Positions 8,591-17,635 are shown, numbered from the stretch's first letter. The stretch: DNA of 64,000 nt from Bacteroidales bacterium (GCA_017479705.1 JAFVCA010000008.1:1-64000), one strand, 5' to 3'. Program-made: numbers and translations. Notes: generated from the letters alone by a model not told the origin.

Positions 8591-9024
8591 TAATTACTGA
8601 TGTAGAGGAGCAGGCCGTCGTAAAAAGTGCGGTACTGATAAAGCGGGCAGGAGGTCAGGCTCCCGTCCAACGGAAATCCATCGCCGAAGGTGCTGAACTT
8701 GGACCCACATCCCGGACACGAGAGCACAAGATTACCGTAGGCCTCGTCCATCTCTAACAGTTCATGGTCGTGAGGGCAGGTGCGCTCGTAGGCCACAAAC
8801 TCATCCCACGCCGTGCGGATGACCGCAATGCCCTGGTACCCGCCATAGATATATTCATAGCTGCTCATCGTGTTCAGCCCCGGATAGAGGGGCGAATTGG
8901 GGTCAATCTGACAAGTGGCATCCCCCACAGGGACATTACAAAAATACTCCTTTCCGCAGCCGCACAGGGCGGAAACGGAAAGGAGCATCACAATTGCCAC
9001 AACGGCTTTACTGCTTTTGGCCAT
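8587..9024 (-). CDS. Rieske-like lipoprotein with altered ligand set
   Basis: A 145-aa protein with a lipoprotein-type signal (hydrophobic stretch ending LCGCGK). The fold pattern is Rieske-like: CPH near residue 85, then about 15 residues on, CPGC in place of the expected CxxH. Ligands would therefore be C-x-H...C-x-x-C rather than C-x-H...C-x-x-H, and the cluster type is open. The ATG at 9024 overlaps the end of the upstream M28 peptidase gene by 17 bp, so the two form an operon with coupled translation. Role unknown; possibly electron transfer at the envelope. Confidence 0.7.
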   Translation of the reverse strand: MAKSSKAVVAIVMLLSVSALCGCGKEYFCNVPVGDATCQIDPNSPLYPGLNTMSSYEYIYGGYQGIAVIRTAWDEFVAYERTCPHDHELLEMDEAYGNLVLSCPGCGSKFSTFGDGFPLDGSLTSCPLYQYRTFYDGLLLYISNY

Positions 9025-10024
9025 AGTCGCCATACAGCGTTTTGAGCAACACGATGCCAATCGCCTCCAAGCTTTTCTTGTCCACGTGCTCCATGTTGTC
9101 GCCCATGGTGTGCCAATACTTGAAGAAACTGCATCCTGGGGTGTTCTGCACAATGTCGATCATAGGCGTGTTGGACAGGCGGTTCACATAATAGTGGTCG
9201 TCGAGGATGGGATCTGTCTCCACATTTTGGAACATCTTGCCATAGCCCACGGCATCGGCGACACTCCAAATCTTGTTCAAGATGCCCGAAGCATACTGCC
9301 GGCTGAACTCCTCCTTTGTGTAGCGGGGAGTCTCCGTGCCCACCATGTCCAACAGCACACCGAACGTGGCATTGTAGAAGGGCACATGAGGGTTGCGGCT
9401 CCAGTATTGAGAGCCCTTGCACCAGCTGTCGGCGGAGTAGTCGTTGGCCCATTCGGGAGTGCCTTGATCCTCCACGTCGAAGAAGATGATGTCCACAGGC
9501 ACCGAGAGGCGGTCTGTGGCCAGAGACCTTGCCAACTCCATCAACACACCCACACCGCTGGCACCGTCGTTGGCACCGTCGAAGGGCTTGCGGTGGTTGT
9601 CGGGGTTGGGGTCGTGGTCAGCCCACATACGGCTGTCCCAGTGGGCACCCAGCAGCACCCTGCCGGTGGCCGTTGAGCCTGGACGGGCATTGATGGTGGC
9701 AATGATATTCTTGCCGTGCACCTCGCTGCCGTTCCACAACGTGGCGGGAAAATCCTGCACCACGACAGTGTCGCACCAGCGGCGCATCTGCCTTGCCAGA
9801 TAGTCGGCACAACGACGCTGCCCCTCGCTGCCGGGCGTGCGGTAACCAAAAGCCACCTGCGCGGCGACAAAGCTGTAGGCACTGTCGGCATCGAAATGCG
9901 GCGTGGCCACACTGCTGTAATTGATTGTATTGGACGCGGACGGCACTTTCTTGTCGGCTCCGCCATGGCACGCCGCCAGCAGCAACAATGCCATGCAAAC
10001 TACTGTAACCTTAACCTTGTTCAA
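9008..10024 (-). CDS. M28-family lipoprotein peptidase / glutaminyl-peptide cyclotransferase-like
   Basis: A zinc-dependent M28-fold protein, 338 aa from the TTG at 10024. That start gives an ideal lipoprotein signal (VCMALLLLAAC); a longer ATG start at 10096 would add 24 odd residues. The zinc-site motifs are visible: GAHWDSR (His), DGANDGASG (Asp), FDVEDQG (acidic), and YWHTMGDNMEHVD near the C-terminus. Bacteroidota homologues are annotated as glutaminyl-peptide cyclotransferases, which form N-terminal pyroglutamate on exported proteins, or as aminopeptidases. I cannot separate these here. It is cotranscribed with the Rieske-like gene. Confidence 0.85.
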   Translation of the reverse strand: MNKVKVTVVCMALLLLAACHGGADKKVPSASNTINYSSVATPHFDADSAYSFVAAQVAFGYRTPGSEGQRRCADYLARQMRRWCDTVVVQDFPATLWNGSEVHGKNIIATINARPGSTATGRVLLGAHWDSRMWADHDPNPDNHRKPFDGANDGASGVGVLMELARSLATDRLSVPVDIIFFDVEDQGTPEWANDYSADSWCKGSQYWSRNPHVPFYNATFGVLLDMVGTETPRYTKEEFSRQYASGILNKIWSVADAVGYGKMFQNVETDPILDDHYYVNRLSNTPMIDIVQNTPGCSFFKYWHTMGDNMEHVDKKSLEAIGIVLLKTLYGDYGQKQ

Positions 10025-10125
10025 TTCTTGGCTTTGTATTATTAATTCGAGAACTCGACAAGGTGAAAAGAGAAAACATGATTGCCATCTTTTCAATTTT
10101 CACCTTTCACTCTTCACTTAAAAAG

Positions 10126-10689
10126 TTACTTCAAACGCTCGGCATACTCGCAAGTGCGGGTATCGACCTTGATGCGCTCGCCCTCTTTGATGAACAGGGG
10201 CACGCGCACCTGCACGCCAGGTTCCACGGTGGCATCCTTCATGGCGTTGGTGGCGGTGTTGCCGGCAAAACCGGGCTCAGTGTAGGTCACCACAGTCTCA
10301 ATAAACGGGGGAAGCTCACAAATCAGCGGGGTCTCCGTGTCGGCAGCCACAGTGATTTCAACATACTGACCATCCTTCAGGAACTGAGGAGCATTGATGA
10401 TATTCTCAGGGATGTAAATCTGCTCGTAAGTCTCGGTGTGCATAAAGACATGCATGTCACCCTCTTTGTAGAGATAGGTGTACGGACGACGCTCCACACG
10501 CACCACGTCGATCTTGGCACCGCTGGGGAAGGTGTTCTCCAGCATACGGCCAGTCTTCACGCTGCGCATCTTGGTGCGCACAAAAGCGGCACCCTTGCCG
10601 GGTTTCACATGCAGGAACTCGACGATGGTGTAAATGTCATTGTTGAAATTAATGCAAAGTCCATTTTTAATATCAGTGGTTGTTGCCAT
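10126..10689 (-). CDS. efp: Translation elongation factor P
   Basis: A 187-aa EF-P, which relieves ribosome stalling at polyproline. It has the three-barrel length. The KPGKGAAF loop at the tip of domain I carries the Lys (about residue 32-34) that is modified or acts unmodified in different bacteria. The C-terminal domain includes FIKEGERIKVDTRTCEY. No modification enzyme (EpmA or EarP) is seen nearby. Confidence 0.97.
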   Translation of the reverse strand: MATTTDIKNGLCINFNNDIYTIVEFLHVKPGKGAAFVRTKMRSVKTGRMLENTFPSGAKIDVVRVERRPYTYLYKEGDMHVFMHTETYEQIYIPENIINAPQFLKDGQYVEITVAADTETPLICELPPFIETVVTYTEPGFAGNTATNAMKDATVEPGVQVRVPLFIKEGERIKVDTRTCEYAERLK

Positions 10690-10749
10690 TGGATAATAGA
10701 GTTTTATTGATTATTAATTTTATTGATTATATTCGATTCTCGACACGGG

Positions 10750-11031
10750 CTATTCCGCCTTGCCCTCGGCCTTTTTGCGGGCCTCGGCATAGAGCTGCGT
10801 GAGTCTGCGCAGGTCGTTTTTCAGCTCGTCATTCTCGGCATCGGCGGCCTGACGGCGTGTGCGTTCCATCATCAGGCGCGAAAACACAGCCACCACCAAG
10901 ATGCACAACGTGAGGTTCAGCGCCCCAGCCCCACGGCTGCGAAGCACAAAATAAACCACCGTGGCAGCAATAATCAGGATATACGAAATCCACTCGTAAA
11001 TGCGTAGCGTTCTTTGATAATTCATAGTCAC
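10750..11031 (-). CDS. Small membrane protein with coiled-coil tail
   Basis: A 93-aa protein with two predicted transmembrane segments (about residues 15-32 and 38-53) and a charged, helical C-terminal tail rich in Glu, Lys and Arg (about 55-93). No family is recognised. A CAAAGATA -7 element on the minus strand at 11141-11148 probably drives it, giving a leader of roughly 100 nt. It precedes efp on the same strand (60 bp gap), so cotranscription is possible. Confidence 0.7.
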   Translation of the reverse strand: MTMNYQRTLRIYEWISYILIIAATVVYFVLRSRGAGALNLTLCILVVAVFSRLMMERTRRQAADAENDELKNDLRRLTQLYAEARKKAEGKAE

Positions 11032-11424
11032 TATGCAGCAAACAGCTGCGATGTTGTTTGTTGTTATTAACTCATATTACCGTGAACATCTGCAAGATAC
11101 AGGCCCTATACCCCGCGGAAGCCACATAATTTCCAATCTGCAAAGATACAAAAAAACTATCAATTATAAATTAAAAATTTGCGTTTCTTATCGCAACCTA
11201 TCCTCTGGCCCGGAATTGTTCCCGTTTCGGTGCAACCGACAACACGCTTCAACCAAGTGGCAACATCGGTCGCAAAAACAGGGCACAGAGTATTAAAAAA
11301 ATTGAAAAGTTTGTTTATCTGAATATTTTTGTGTTATTTTGTAATGCGAAAAAGAGTCCGCAAGGCGGCTCTTCATTTATATTAAACATTGAATATTAAA
11401 CAATTATACAAATACTGCTGTACT
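11032..11424. other. Intergenic region with divergent promoters
   Basis: This 393-bp gap holds a minus-strand -7 element (CAAAGATA, 11141-11148) and a plus-strand TATTTTTG (11324-11331) with TTTG about 19 bp upstream. A hairpin AAGAG.CCGC/GCGG.CTCTT near 11349-11372 lies in the 5' leader of the small lipoprotein gene. The rest (about 11180-11290) shows nothing recognisable. Confidence 0.6.
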
Positions 11425-11628
11425 ATGAAAAAGTGTGCAAAGACCTTCTTGTCACTCGTGCTTGTAGTGGGATTGCTGGGAGTATTCGGAGGGTTGACCT
11501 CTTGCAGTTCCTCCCGTTCCGCCACCATGTATCCTACCAAGAAATACAAATCGAGCAAAGTCGTCAAGTCGAACATCTCGGTGAGAGGCACCAATAAGAA
11601 GAATGGCTCTACCTATCGCTCCTATTAA
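11425..11628 (+). CDS. Small lipoprotein
   Basis: A 67-aa protein with a lipoprotein signal peptide (lysine-rich start, hydrophobic core, then LTSCSSS with Cys about residue 30). The short basic mature part ends VRGTNKKNGSTYRSY; tails of this kind occur in tiny Bacteroidota lipoproteins of unknown function. It is preceded by the TATTTTTG promoter at 11324. Its 3' end overlaps the next gene by 26 bp, pointing to an operon with the thioredoxin-like protein. Confidence 0.75.
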   Translation: MKKCAKTFLSLVLVVGLLGVFGGLTSCSSSRSATMYPTKKYKSSKVVKSNISVRGTNKKNGSTYRSY

Positions 11629-12550
11629 GTACCTGTTGGTGGCGCTGCTGGTGCTGGTCCCCATAGCGGGCAGTGCCCAGGGGTTTGAAATCAGTGGTGA
11701 AAGCAGCCTCACGGGTTCCTTCACGTTGACCATCTTTGATGGCGATTCCACATCCCGTGATCTCACCGCCAAAGCCAACAAAGGGAGGTTCTTCTTCTCC
11801 GGCTCCGTGCAAGCCCCGGTGGTGGCGGCCATCCAGCACAGTGCCATGCAGCGTCCGCTCTATTTCTACCTCGAAAACTCGTCAGTCACCATCAACGTCA
11901 ACGCCACCCGTCCCGAGGCTTCGGTCATCAAAGGGTCGCGCAGCAACAGCGAGTACCGCTATTTGATGGAGCGTTACCGCGCGGCAGCGGACCCCAACGG
12001 GTTCCTGCGTCAGTATGTGCGCGAAAACCCCAACTCCATCTATGCCCCGTTCATTCTTTATGAGCAGATGCCCTCGTTGGACGAGACCGTTGTGCGGCAA
12101 CTCGTGGCCCAGATCACGGGCGATGCCCGCAAGGTGTACCACTATGCCATGCTGCGCCGCTGGATGCGACAGACCCCCGCGGTGGCCGAAGGGAGCGAGA
12201 TGCCCGATTTTGCCTTCCTCGATTCCAAGAAGAACCGCCGCACCTTCGCCGAGGTCCACGACACCACGGGCTACACCCTGCTTTTCTTTACCGCCGGATG
12301 GTGCGACCTCTGCTCACGGCAGCGGGGTCAGGTGCAAAACCTGATGGAAGGGAAAAACACCCGCATGGTCCTCATCAATATCGACGACAACCCCAACGGC
12401 TGGGACGCCCAATACCTCAAACAGCTTGCCGTGGACCACATCCCCTTCATCATACTGGTGGACCCGAGGGGCCTCGTAGTGGGGCGCGACCTGCGCGTAT
12501 GGGAGCTGGAACGGATTGCCAAGCGCATACCTAATGCAATTGAAAGGTGA
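11603..12550 (+). CDS. Exported DUF4369/thioredoxin-like protein
   Basis: A 315-aa protein with a signal peptide (about residues 1-25, ending GSAQ). The first part resembles the DUF4369-type beta domain found in front of TlpA-like thioredoxins in Bacteroidota. The C-terminal ~120 residues are thioredoxin-like, with the redox motif CDLC after FFTAGW and a cis-Pro-like DHIPFIILVD. It probably acts as a periplasmic thiol oxidoreductase or reductase. The start ATG lies inside the preceding lipoprotein gene, so translation is likely coupled. Confidence 0.8.
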   Translation: MALPIAPIKYLLVALLVLVPIAGSAQGFEISGESSLTGSFTLTIFDGDSTSRDLTAKANKGRFFFSGSVQAPVVAAIQHSAMQRPLYFYLENSSVTINVNATRPEASVIKGSRSNSEYRYLMERYRAAADPNGFLRQYVRENPNSIYAPFILYEQMPSLDETVVRQLVAQITGDARKVYHYAMLRRWMRQTPAVAEGSEMPDFAFLDSKKNRRTFAEVHDTTGYTLLFFTAGWCDLCSRQRGQVQNLMEGKNTRMVLINIDDNPNGWDAQYLKQLAVDHIPFIILVDPRGLVVGRDLRVWELERIAKRIPNAIER

Positions 12551-12606
12551 AAATTGAAACGAGCGGAGAACCTCCGTCGGTATTAGTTTTTAATTATTAA
12601 TTTGAA

Positions 12607-13659
12607 GTGGATTCTTTTCTATACCCATTGAAATTCCTCCCGCTTTTCAAGCAGAAAGTGTGGGGAGGCAACAGAATTAAAGATCTCGGCTTCGACTACG
12701 ACCCGCTGCCCAACTGTGGCGAGCTGTGGGCTCTCTCAGGCGTGGAGGGGAACGAGTCCGTCGTGGAGAATGGCTTCCTTGCCGAAAACCACATCAACGA
12801 ACTGATTGAAATCTATATGGGCGAACTGATTGGCGAGAAGAACTTCGACCGCTTCGGCACCGAATTTCCCCTGCTTGTGAAGCTGATTGATGCCACGGAC
12901 CGCCTCTCCATCCAGGTGCACCCGGACGATGCACTGGCGCAACGCCGGGGCATGGAGAACGGCAAGACGGAGATGTGGTACATCCTCGCTGCCGGCGAGG
13001 AGTCGGAGATTGTGGACGGCTTCGAGCAGCAGGTGACGCCCGAAGAGTACAAGCAGTTTCTTGCCGCTGGACGGGTCGAAAGCCTACTCCACATAGAGCG
13101 TCCCTACCCGGGCGACACCTTCTTCATCCCTGCCGGCCGCGTCCATGCCATCGGCAAGGACATCCTCTTGGCCGAGATACAGCAGAGCAGCGACTGCACC
13201 TACCGCATCTACGACTACAACCGACCCGACGCCGATGGCCAACTACGACAACTGCACACAGAGGAGGCCCTCGACGCCATAGATTTCAGCCCCACCGCCG
13301 ACGGCAAGACCCACTACACCTACCGTCCCAACGCCACCACTCCCCTCGCCCAGTGCCCCTATTTCACAACCAACCTGTTGGCTATCGACAAGCCCCTGCG
13401 CAAAGACTTCTCCTCGCTCGATTCCTTTGTCCTCTATCTCTGTGTTGAAGGCATTGCCGCTGTCAATTCGATGAATACCGTCGTGCCCCTCCATGCGGGT
13501 GAGTGCGTACTTGTGCCCGCTGTGGCGGACAGCGTCGAACTCTTTGCCAAAGGCCAGGCCCGGCTGCTCGAAGTCTATATCGACCCCGACCAGTGGAAAG
13601 GGGAGTCGCGCAACCACTCACACGATAACGATTGGTTAGCCGAATTGAAGTCTGTTTGA
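12607..13659 (+). CDS. manA: Mannose-6-phosphate isomerase, type I
   Basis: A zinc-dependent cupin isomerase (350 aa) interconverting fructose-6-P and mannose-6-P; with manC at 31874 it would supply GDP-mannose. Zinc/active-site motifs seen are QVHPDD (residues ~100), KTEMWYIL, and PGDTFFIPAGRVHAIG. The GTG at 12607 is the likely start, since the sequence immediately gives the typical PLKFLPLFKQKVWGG N-terminus. A copy of the short GC-rich hairpin repeat lies in the gap before it (about 12562). Confidence 0.93.
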   Translation: MDSFLYPLKFLPLFKQKVWGGNRIKDLGFDYDPLPNCGELWALSGVEGNESVVENGFLAENHINELIEIYMGELIGEKNFDRFGTEFPLLVKLIDATDRLSIQVHPDDALAQRRGMENGKTEMWYILAAGEESEIVDGFEQQVTPEEYKQFLAAGRVESLLHIERPYPGDTFFIPAGRVHAIGKDILLAEIQQSSDCTYRIYDYNRPDADGQLRQLHTEEALDAIDFSPTADGKTHYTYRPNATTPLAQCPYFTTNLLAIDKPLRKDFSSLDSFVLYLCVEGIAAVNSMNTVVPLHAGECVLVPAVADSVELFAKGQARLLEVYIDPDQWKGESRNHSHDNDWLAELKSV

Positions 13660-13674
13660 AATTGAAAATTGAAA

Positions 13675-13757
13675 TGCGGCAACCACGTCCGCTCCCCGTT
13701 TCAGTTTTCAATTTTCACATTTCAACTGGATTAATACCTGCGGAGGTTCTCCGCTCA
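13675..13757. repeat. Short GC-rich hairpin repeats in AT-rich spacer
   Basis: Two short repeats sit among AATTGAAAATTG-type tracts: GCGGcaaccacgtCCGC (13677-13693), which recurs at about 60059, and GCGGAGgttCTCCGC (13740-13754), preceded by TTAATACCT. The latter type recurs at about 12562, 20632-20672, 24760, 26440 and 60125. Confidence 0.75.
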
Positions 13758-13777
13758 ATTTTCACCTTTCAATAGAA

Positions 13778-14422
13778 TTATATCCGCGGCGGCACGTTGC
13801 CGAAGTTGCGCCCCTCCAACATGGGGACAAAGTTTGCGGGGCCAAGAACCTCATCCTGCCATTGGTCGGATGTTTCGCCCAACTTGGTGATGCGGTGCAT
13901 GGCCTGGTTGCCTTCGGGGCCTATGGGGATGACAATCAACCCGCCAGTTTTCAGCATCTGCATCAAGCCCATGGGCAACTCCGCTGCCCCACAAGTGACG
14001 AGAATGCGGTCATACTGGTACCCCTTCATCTCCGGCAGCCCGTTGAAGCAGTCGCCTAAAAAGCACCGTGCCGAATAGCGCAATGTGCTGAGCAGGGCTT
14101 TGGTCTTGCGGAAAAGCACGCTCTGCCGTTCGACAGTGAAGACCCTTGCGCCCATCTCACACAGCACCGCTGTCTGATAGCCGCTCCCCGTACCCACCTC
14201 AAGCACCGTCATGAGGGGTTCCAGCCTCAACAGCTGCGTCTGCCAAGCCACCGTATAAGGCTTGGAGAGAGTCTGATTACAATCTATCCGGATGGCGCAG
14301 TCTATGTCGTACAGCAGCGTATCCAGCAGCGTGTCGGGGCAGAACCACTGCCGGGGCAGCTTTTGCATCGCTGCCAGCAGACGCGCGTCCGTGATGCCGC
14401 GTTGCCGCAGCTGTTCCACCAT
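13778..14422 (-). CDS. pcm: Protein-L-isoaspartate O-methyltransferase
   Basis: A SAM-dependent repair methyltransferase for isoaspartyl residues. The glycine-rich motif I VLEVGTGSGYQ lies near residue 70, and SKPYTVAWQTQLL is the typical pre-motif region. The start is uncertain: the ATG at 14422 is conservative, homologous-looking residues (KYQAWRRR) continue a little upstream, and a TTG at 14545 overlaps the thiL stop but would translate AT-rich microrepeat. The C-terminal NVPPRI is read from a GC-rich repeat. It lies directly downstream of thiL on the same strand. Confidence 0.85.
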   Translation of the reverse strand: MVEQLRQRGITDARLLAAMQKLPRQWFCPDTLLDTLLYDIDCAIRIDCNQTLSKPYTVAWQTQLLRLEPLMTVLEVGTGSGYQTAVLCEMGARVFTVERQSVLFRKTKALLSTLRYSARCFLGDCFNGLPEMKGYQYDRILVTCGAAELPMGLMQMLKTGGLIVIPIGPEGNQAMHRITKLGETSDQWQDEVLGPANFVPMLEGRNFGNVPPRI

Positions 14423-14541
14423 TCGGCGGCGCCAAGCTTGATATTTAGGAGGGTCAGGAAGCAATTTTGAACGTGTTAAGTCGTGAATGTGTTTTTGAAT
14501 GCTTGAATGTGTGAATGTGTTAGTGCTTGTATACGCAAATT

Positions 14542-15600
14542 TCAATTTTCAATTTTTCCCGTCCAGCCTTGGGCGCGGAGTTCGATGGTGCTGTTCTGTG
14601 GCGTCACCATCACTGCGGGAGTCCCCGCCTCGGTGATATGTCCGATGATGTGTATCTCGCGGTTATCCTTGATTTTTTCATAGTCCTTCTGCCCGATGGT
14701 GAACAGCAGCTCGTAGTCCTCGCCACCATTGAGGGCATTGCTTACGGGCAGCATGTTCTGGCTCATCTCGGAGCAGACGCGGGTGGTCTGATAGTCTATC
14801 GGCAGCCGTTCTTCGTATATCTGGCAACCGCACTTGGATTGTTTACAGATGTGCAGCAGCTCGCTTGCCAATCCATCGCTGACATCAATCATCGCGGTGG
14901 GGACAATCTCCTTCTCAGCCAGCAGTTGGACAATGTCCGTGCGGGGTTCGGGCTTCAGGAAACGTTCCAGGACGTAGTCGTAACTGTCCAAGTCAGGTTT
15001 GAAATTGGGGTCGGCCTGATAAGTCACCTTTTCGCGTTCCAGAACCAGCAGACCGCTGTAGGCACTGCCCAGGTCACCGCTGACGCAGATGAGGTCATGC
15101 AGTTTCGCTCCGCTGCGGTAGGTAATCTTGTCGCTCTCCACCTCGCCGATGGCGGTGACGGAGATAACCATGCCGATGCGGCTGGTAGCGGTGTCGCCAC
15201 CCACCAAGTCCACGTCGTAACGCTCACAGCACAGGCGGATGCCCGCATAGAGTTCCTCCAAGGCCTCCACGGAGAAACGGTTGCTCACCGCCACGCTCAC
15301 CAGCACCTGCCGCGGGGTGGCGTTCATCGCGCAAATGTCACTCAGATTGATGGCCACAGCCTTGTAACCCAAATGGCGCAGGGGCGTGTAAGTCATGTCA
15401 AAGTGGATGCCCTCCACCAGCATGTCCGTCGTCACCACAGTCTTCTTTTTGCCTGTTCCCAACACAGCGCAGTCGTCGCCCACGCCTTTGACGGTGCTCT
15501 TGTTCACGCGGGGGAAGCCGTCCGTAAGCCGTTCTATCAAGGCGAATTCACCCAGCGACTCCAGCTCGGTGCGCCCCTCCTGATACTCCAGTCTCTCCAT
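14542..15600 (-). CDS. thiL: Thiamine-monophosphate kinase
   Basis: ThiL (352 aa) phosphorylates thiamine monophosphate to the active cofactor. Motifs are GVGDDCAVL (metal/ATP), TTDMLVEGIHF, AVNLSDI-like (AINLSDI) and VGGDTATS, in the order of the PurM/ThiL fold. A minus-strand -7 element (15629-15636) lies about 29 bp upstream of the ATG. No TPP riboswitch is seen in the short leader. pcm follows. Confidence 0.95.
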   Translation of the reverse strand: MERLEYQEGRTELESLGEFALIERLTDGFPRVNKSTVKGVGDDCAVLGTGKKKTVVTTDMLVEGIHFDMTYTPLRHLGYKAVAINLSDICAMNATPRQVLVSVAVSNRFSVEALEELYAGIRLCCERYDVDLVGGDTATSRIGMVISVTAIGEVESDKITYRSGAKLHDLICVSGDLGSAYSGLLVLEREKVTYQADPNFKPDLDSYDYVLERFLKPEPRTDIVQLLAEKEIVPTAMIDVSDGLASELLHICKQSKCGCQIYEERLPIDYQTTRVCSEMSQNMLPVSNALNGGEDYELLFTIGQKDYEKIKDNREIHIIGHITEAGTPAVMVTPQNSTIELRAQGWTGKIEN

Positions 15601-15628
15601 AGTTTGCGATTTAATGATTCAAACTGCA

Positions 15629-15636
15629 AAGATACG
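15629..15636 (-). promoter_or_regulatory. -7 element for thiL-pcm
   Basis: CAAAGATA on the plus strand reads TATCTTTG on the minus strand, 29 bp from the thiL ATG. Confidence 0.75.
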
Positions 15637-15849
15637 AAAAAAAATCCAATTATCGTCTTTTTGCCCTTGTTGGGTCAAATATATGCTTTCTGCATAGGTT
15701 CTTTTTGTATGCTATTTATATTCTTGATGAGAATAAAAATAGAAAACAAATAGAAAAAATGTAGAAAATAGATAGTGTGTAAGTGACTGAGGGCGTTGCG
15801 AGTGTCATTTGTTGAGGCGCGAGGTGTTTGCGGTGTGGCGAAATTGTTG

Positions 15850-15857
15850 TATCTTTG
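15850..15857 (+). promoter_or_regulatory. -7 element for the leucine-rich-repeat gene
   Basis: TATCTTTG lies 15 bp before the ATG at 15872, so the transcript leader is under about 10 nt. Confidence 0.75.
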
Positions 15858-15871
15858 CAGCTTTAATATGA

Positions 15872-17635
15872 ATGCTTATGGGTAACGGTGTTTTTGCGGG
15901 GCGGCGGAGAGTGACCGCTGGGCGGAGAGCCGCCGTCGGTATTAAAGGGGGCGTGGTTTGTGCTGCGTTGCTGGCATTTGGAATCAGCGGCGCGGCGGCG
16001 CAGACGTTCAGTTTCACCGCCCCGAGCGGGCATGTGCTGCGGGCCACGGTTGTGGACGGGGTGGCGGAGGTGTCAAGCCAGGCAGGGGTTGCGGTGAGCG
16101 GACGCTTGGTGATTCCCGACACGGTGCGGAACGGGAACAGGGCCTACAGGGTGGAGAGGATAGGGTCGTTCAGCACTACGACGGTGGACACGGCGGTGCT
16201 GCCCAACACGGTGAGGGTGATTACGAACAGGGCGTTCAGCAGTTGCGCACGGTTGGCGCAGGTGACGATGGGGGACTCGGTGCAAAGCATTGGGTCGTAT
16301 GCCTTTTATCGCTGCGGGACGTTGCAGGGCGTGGCGCTGCCGACGACGGTGGAGACGATAGGCGAGTATGCTTTTGCGGAGTGCGGAGGTCTGGCGGACA
16401 CGCTGACGATTCCCGATGCCACGCTGACGGTGGGGCGCGATGCTTTCAGCCAGTGCCGCCGGCTGCGGGCGGTGCACATAGGCGACGGGCTGCGGGTGGT
16501 GCCGGATGAGTGTTTTGCCTATTGCGACTCGCTGCGACGGGTGGACATGGGTCCAGGGGTGGACACGTTGAAGACGGGTGCTTTTTTCGGTTGCTTGAGC
16601 TTGACGGAAATCGTGTTGCCAGCAGGGTTGGCGACGGTGGGCATTGGCGTGTTTGAGAGGTGTACGGCTTTGCAGAGGGTGGCAATGCCGGACAGTGTGC
16701 GGGAGATAGGTGCATACGCCTTCAGCCAGTGCAGCAGTCTGGAACAGGTGACGATGGGATTAGGCTTGAGGTTGATTGGCCGCAAAGTGTTCAACCGCTG
16801 TCTGAGCTTGGACAGTGTCTGCTTCCTGTCGGCAGTGCCACCCGCTTTGGAGGTGGAGGCCTTTGAGAACATGGCGGAGGGCACGGTGTTCTACGTGCCA
16901 TGCGGGTCGGCAAGCGTATATGCAAATGCGTGGGGATTGGATGTCCCCTTGGTGGAGCCGGAGGCGGATGTGACCTTGCTGGTGGAGGTGGACGACCCTG
17001 CGCACGGAAGTGCTGCGGCAACGGATGGGGTGCGGTGCGACTCGACAGCGGTGGTGGTGGCAACGGCCGCCAGGGGCTACCGGTTTGAGGCATGGAGCAA
17101 TGGGCGCACAGCAAATCCCGACACGCTGCGGCTGACGGGCGACTCGACGGTGATGGCACACTTTGCGGCGGAGGAGTACAGGGTGCGGGTGGCGGTGAAC
17201 AACGGCGAGTGGGGCACGGCCACGGGAGAAGGCATCTATGAGTATGGCACGGAGACCGAGCTGGCGGCCACGGCATTTGCGGGTTTCCTGTTCCTGCAGT
17301 GGGACGACGGGGTGGCGGAGAATCCGCGGCGGGTGAGGGTGGAGAGCGACACGCTGTTCACCGCTCTGTTCGGCCGCGGGGAGGGCGTGGAGGACCCCAT
17401 CGCTGAAACGGGCGCAAGAGTACAGGCCACATGGAGAGGGAACGGTGTAACCCTGACGATTGTGAACGCCGAGGGGCAACAGGTGACGGTGTTGGACCGA
17501 TTGGGCCGACGGGTGGCCACGGTGCCTCACGCCTCGGCGCGACAGAGGATTGCCGTCCCGATGGGCAATGTCTTTATAGTCCGTGTGGGAACGGGAAAGC
17601 CTGTTGTTATCAGTCTTCCAGCAGCAGGGCGCTGA
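15872..17635 (+). CDS. Exported BspA-type leucine-rich-repeat protein with possible type IX sorting tail
   Basis: A 587-aa surface protein. The signal peptide has an unusually long basic N-region and ends GAAAQ (~45). Residues ~60-345 are LRR_5 repeats of about 23 residues (IGxxAFxxCxxLxxVxxPxxVxxI). Residues ~365-510 hold two InlB B-like repeats (FEAWSNG..NPD and FLQWDDG..NPR). The final ~75 residues (VTLTIVNAEGQQ..VLDRLGRRV..NVFIVRVG) look like a type IX secretion sorting domain. The N-region (TAGRRAAVGIKG) is read from a copy of the short GC-rich repeat (about 15918-15944). The 3' end overlaps the convergent gene at 17610 by 26 bp. Probably an adhesin. Confidence 0.85.
   Translation: MLMGNGVFAGRRRVTAGRRAAVGIKGGVVCAALLAFGISGAAAQTFSFTAPSGHVLRATVVDGVAEVSSQAGVAVSGRLVIPDTVRNGNRAYRVERIGSFSTTTVDTAVLPNTVRVITNRAFSSCARLAQVTMGDSVQSIGSYAFYRCGTLQGVALPTTVETIGEYAFAECGGLADTLTIPDATLTVGRDAFSQCRRLRAVHIGDGLRVVPDECFAYCDSLRRVDMGPGVDTLKTGAFFGCLSLTEIVLPAGLATVGIGVFERCTALQRVAMPDSVREIGAYAFSQCSSLEQVTMGLGLRLIGRKVFNRCLSLDSVCFLSAVPPALEVEAFENMAEGTVFYVPCGSASVYANAWGLDVPLVEPEADVTLLVEVDDPAHGSAAATDGVRCDSTAVVVATAARGYRFEAWSNGRTANPDTLRLTGDSTVMAHFAAEEYRVRVAVNNGEWGTATGEGIYEYGTETELAATAFAGFLFLQWDDGVAENPRRVRVESDTLFTALFGRGEGVEDPIAETGARVQATWRGNGVTLTIVNAEGQQVTVLDRLGRRVATVPHASARQRIAVPMGNVFIVRVGTGKPVVISLPAAGR

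Noticed and set aside
15601-15650. TPP riboswitch upstream of thiL
   Set aside because: The leader is about 20 nt, too short, and no THI-box sequence is visible.
14527-15753. Plus-strand open frame (408 codons) over thiL
   Set aside because: Antisense to thiL, with no family motif; the thiL motifs and promoter on the minus strand are clear.
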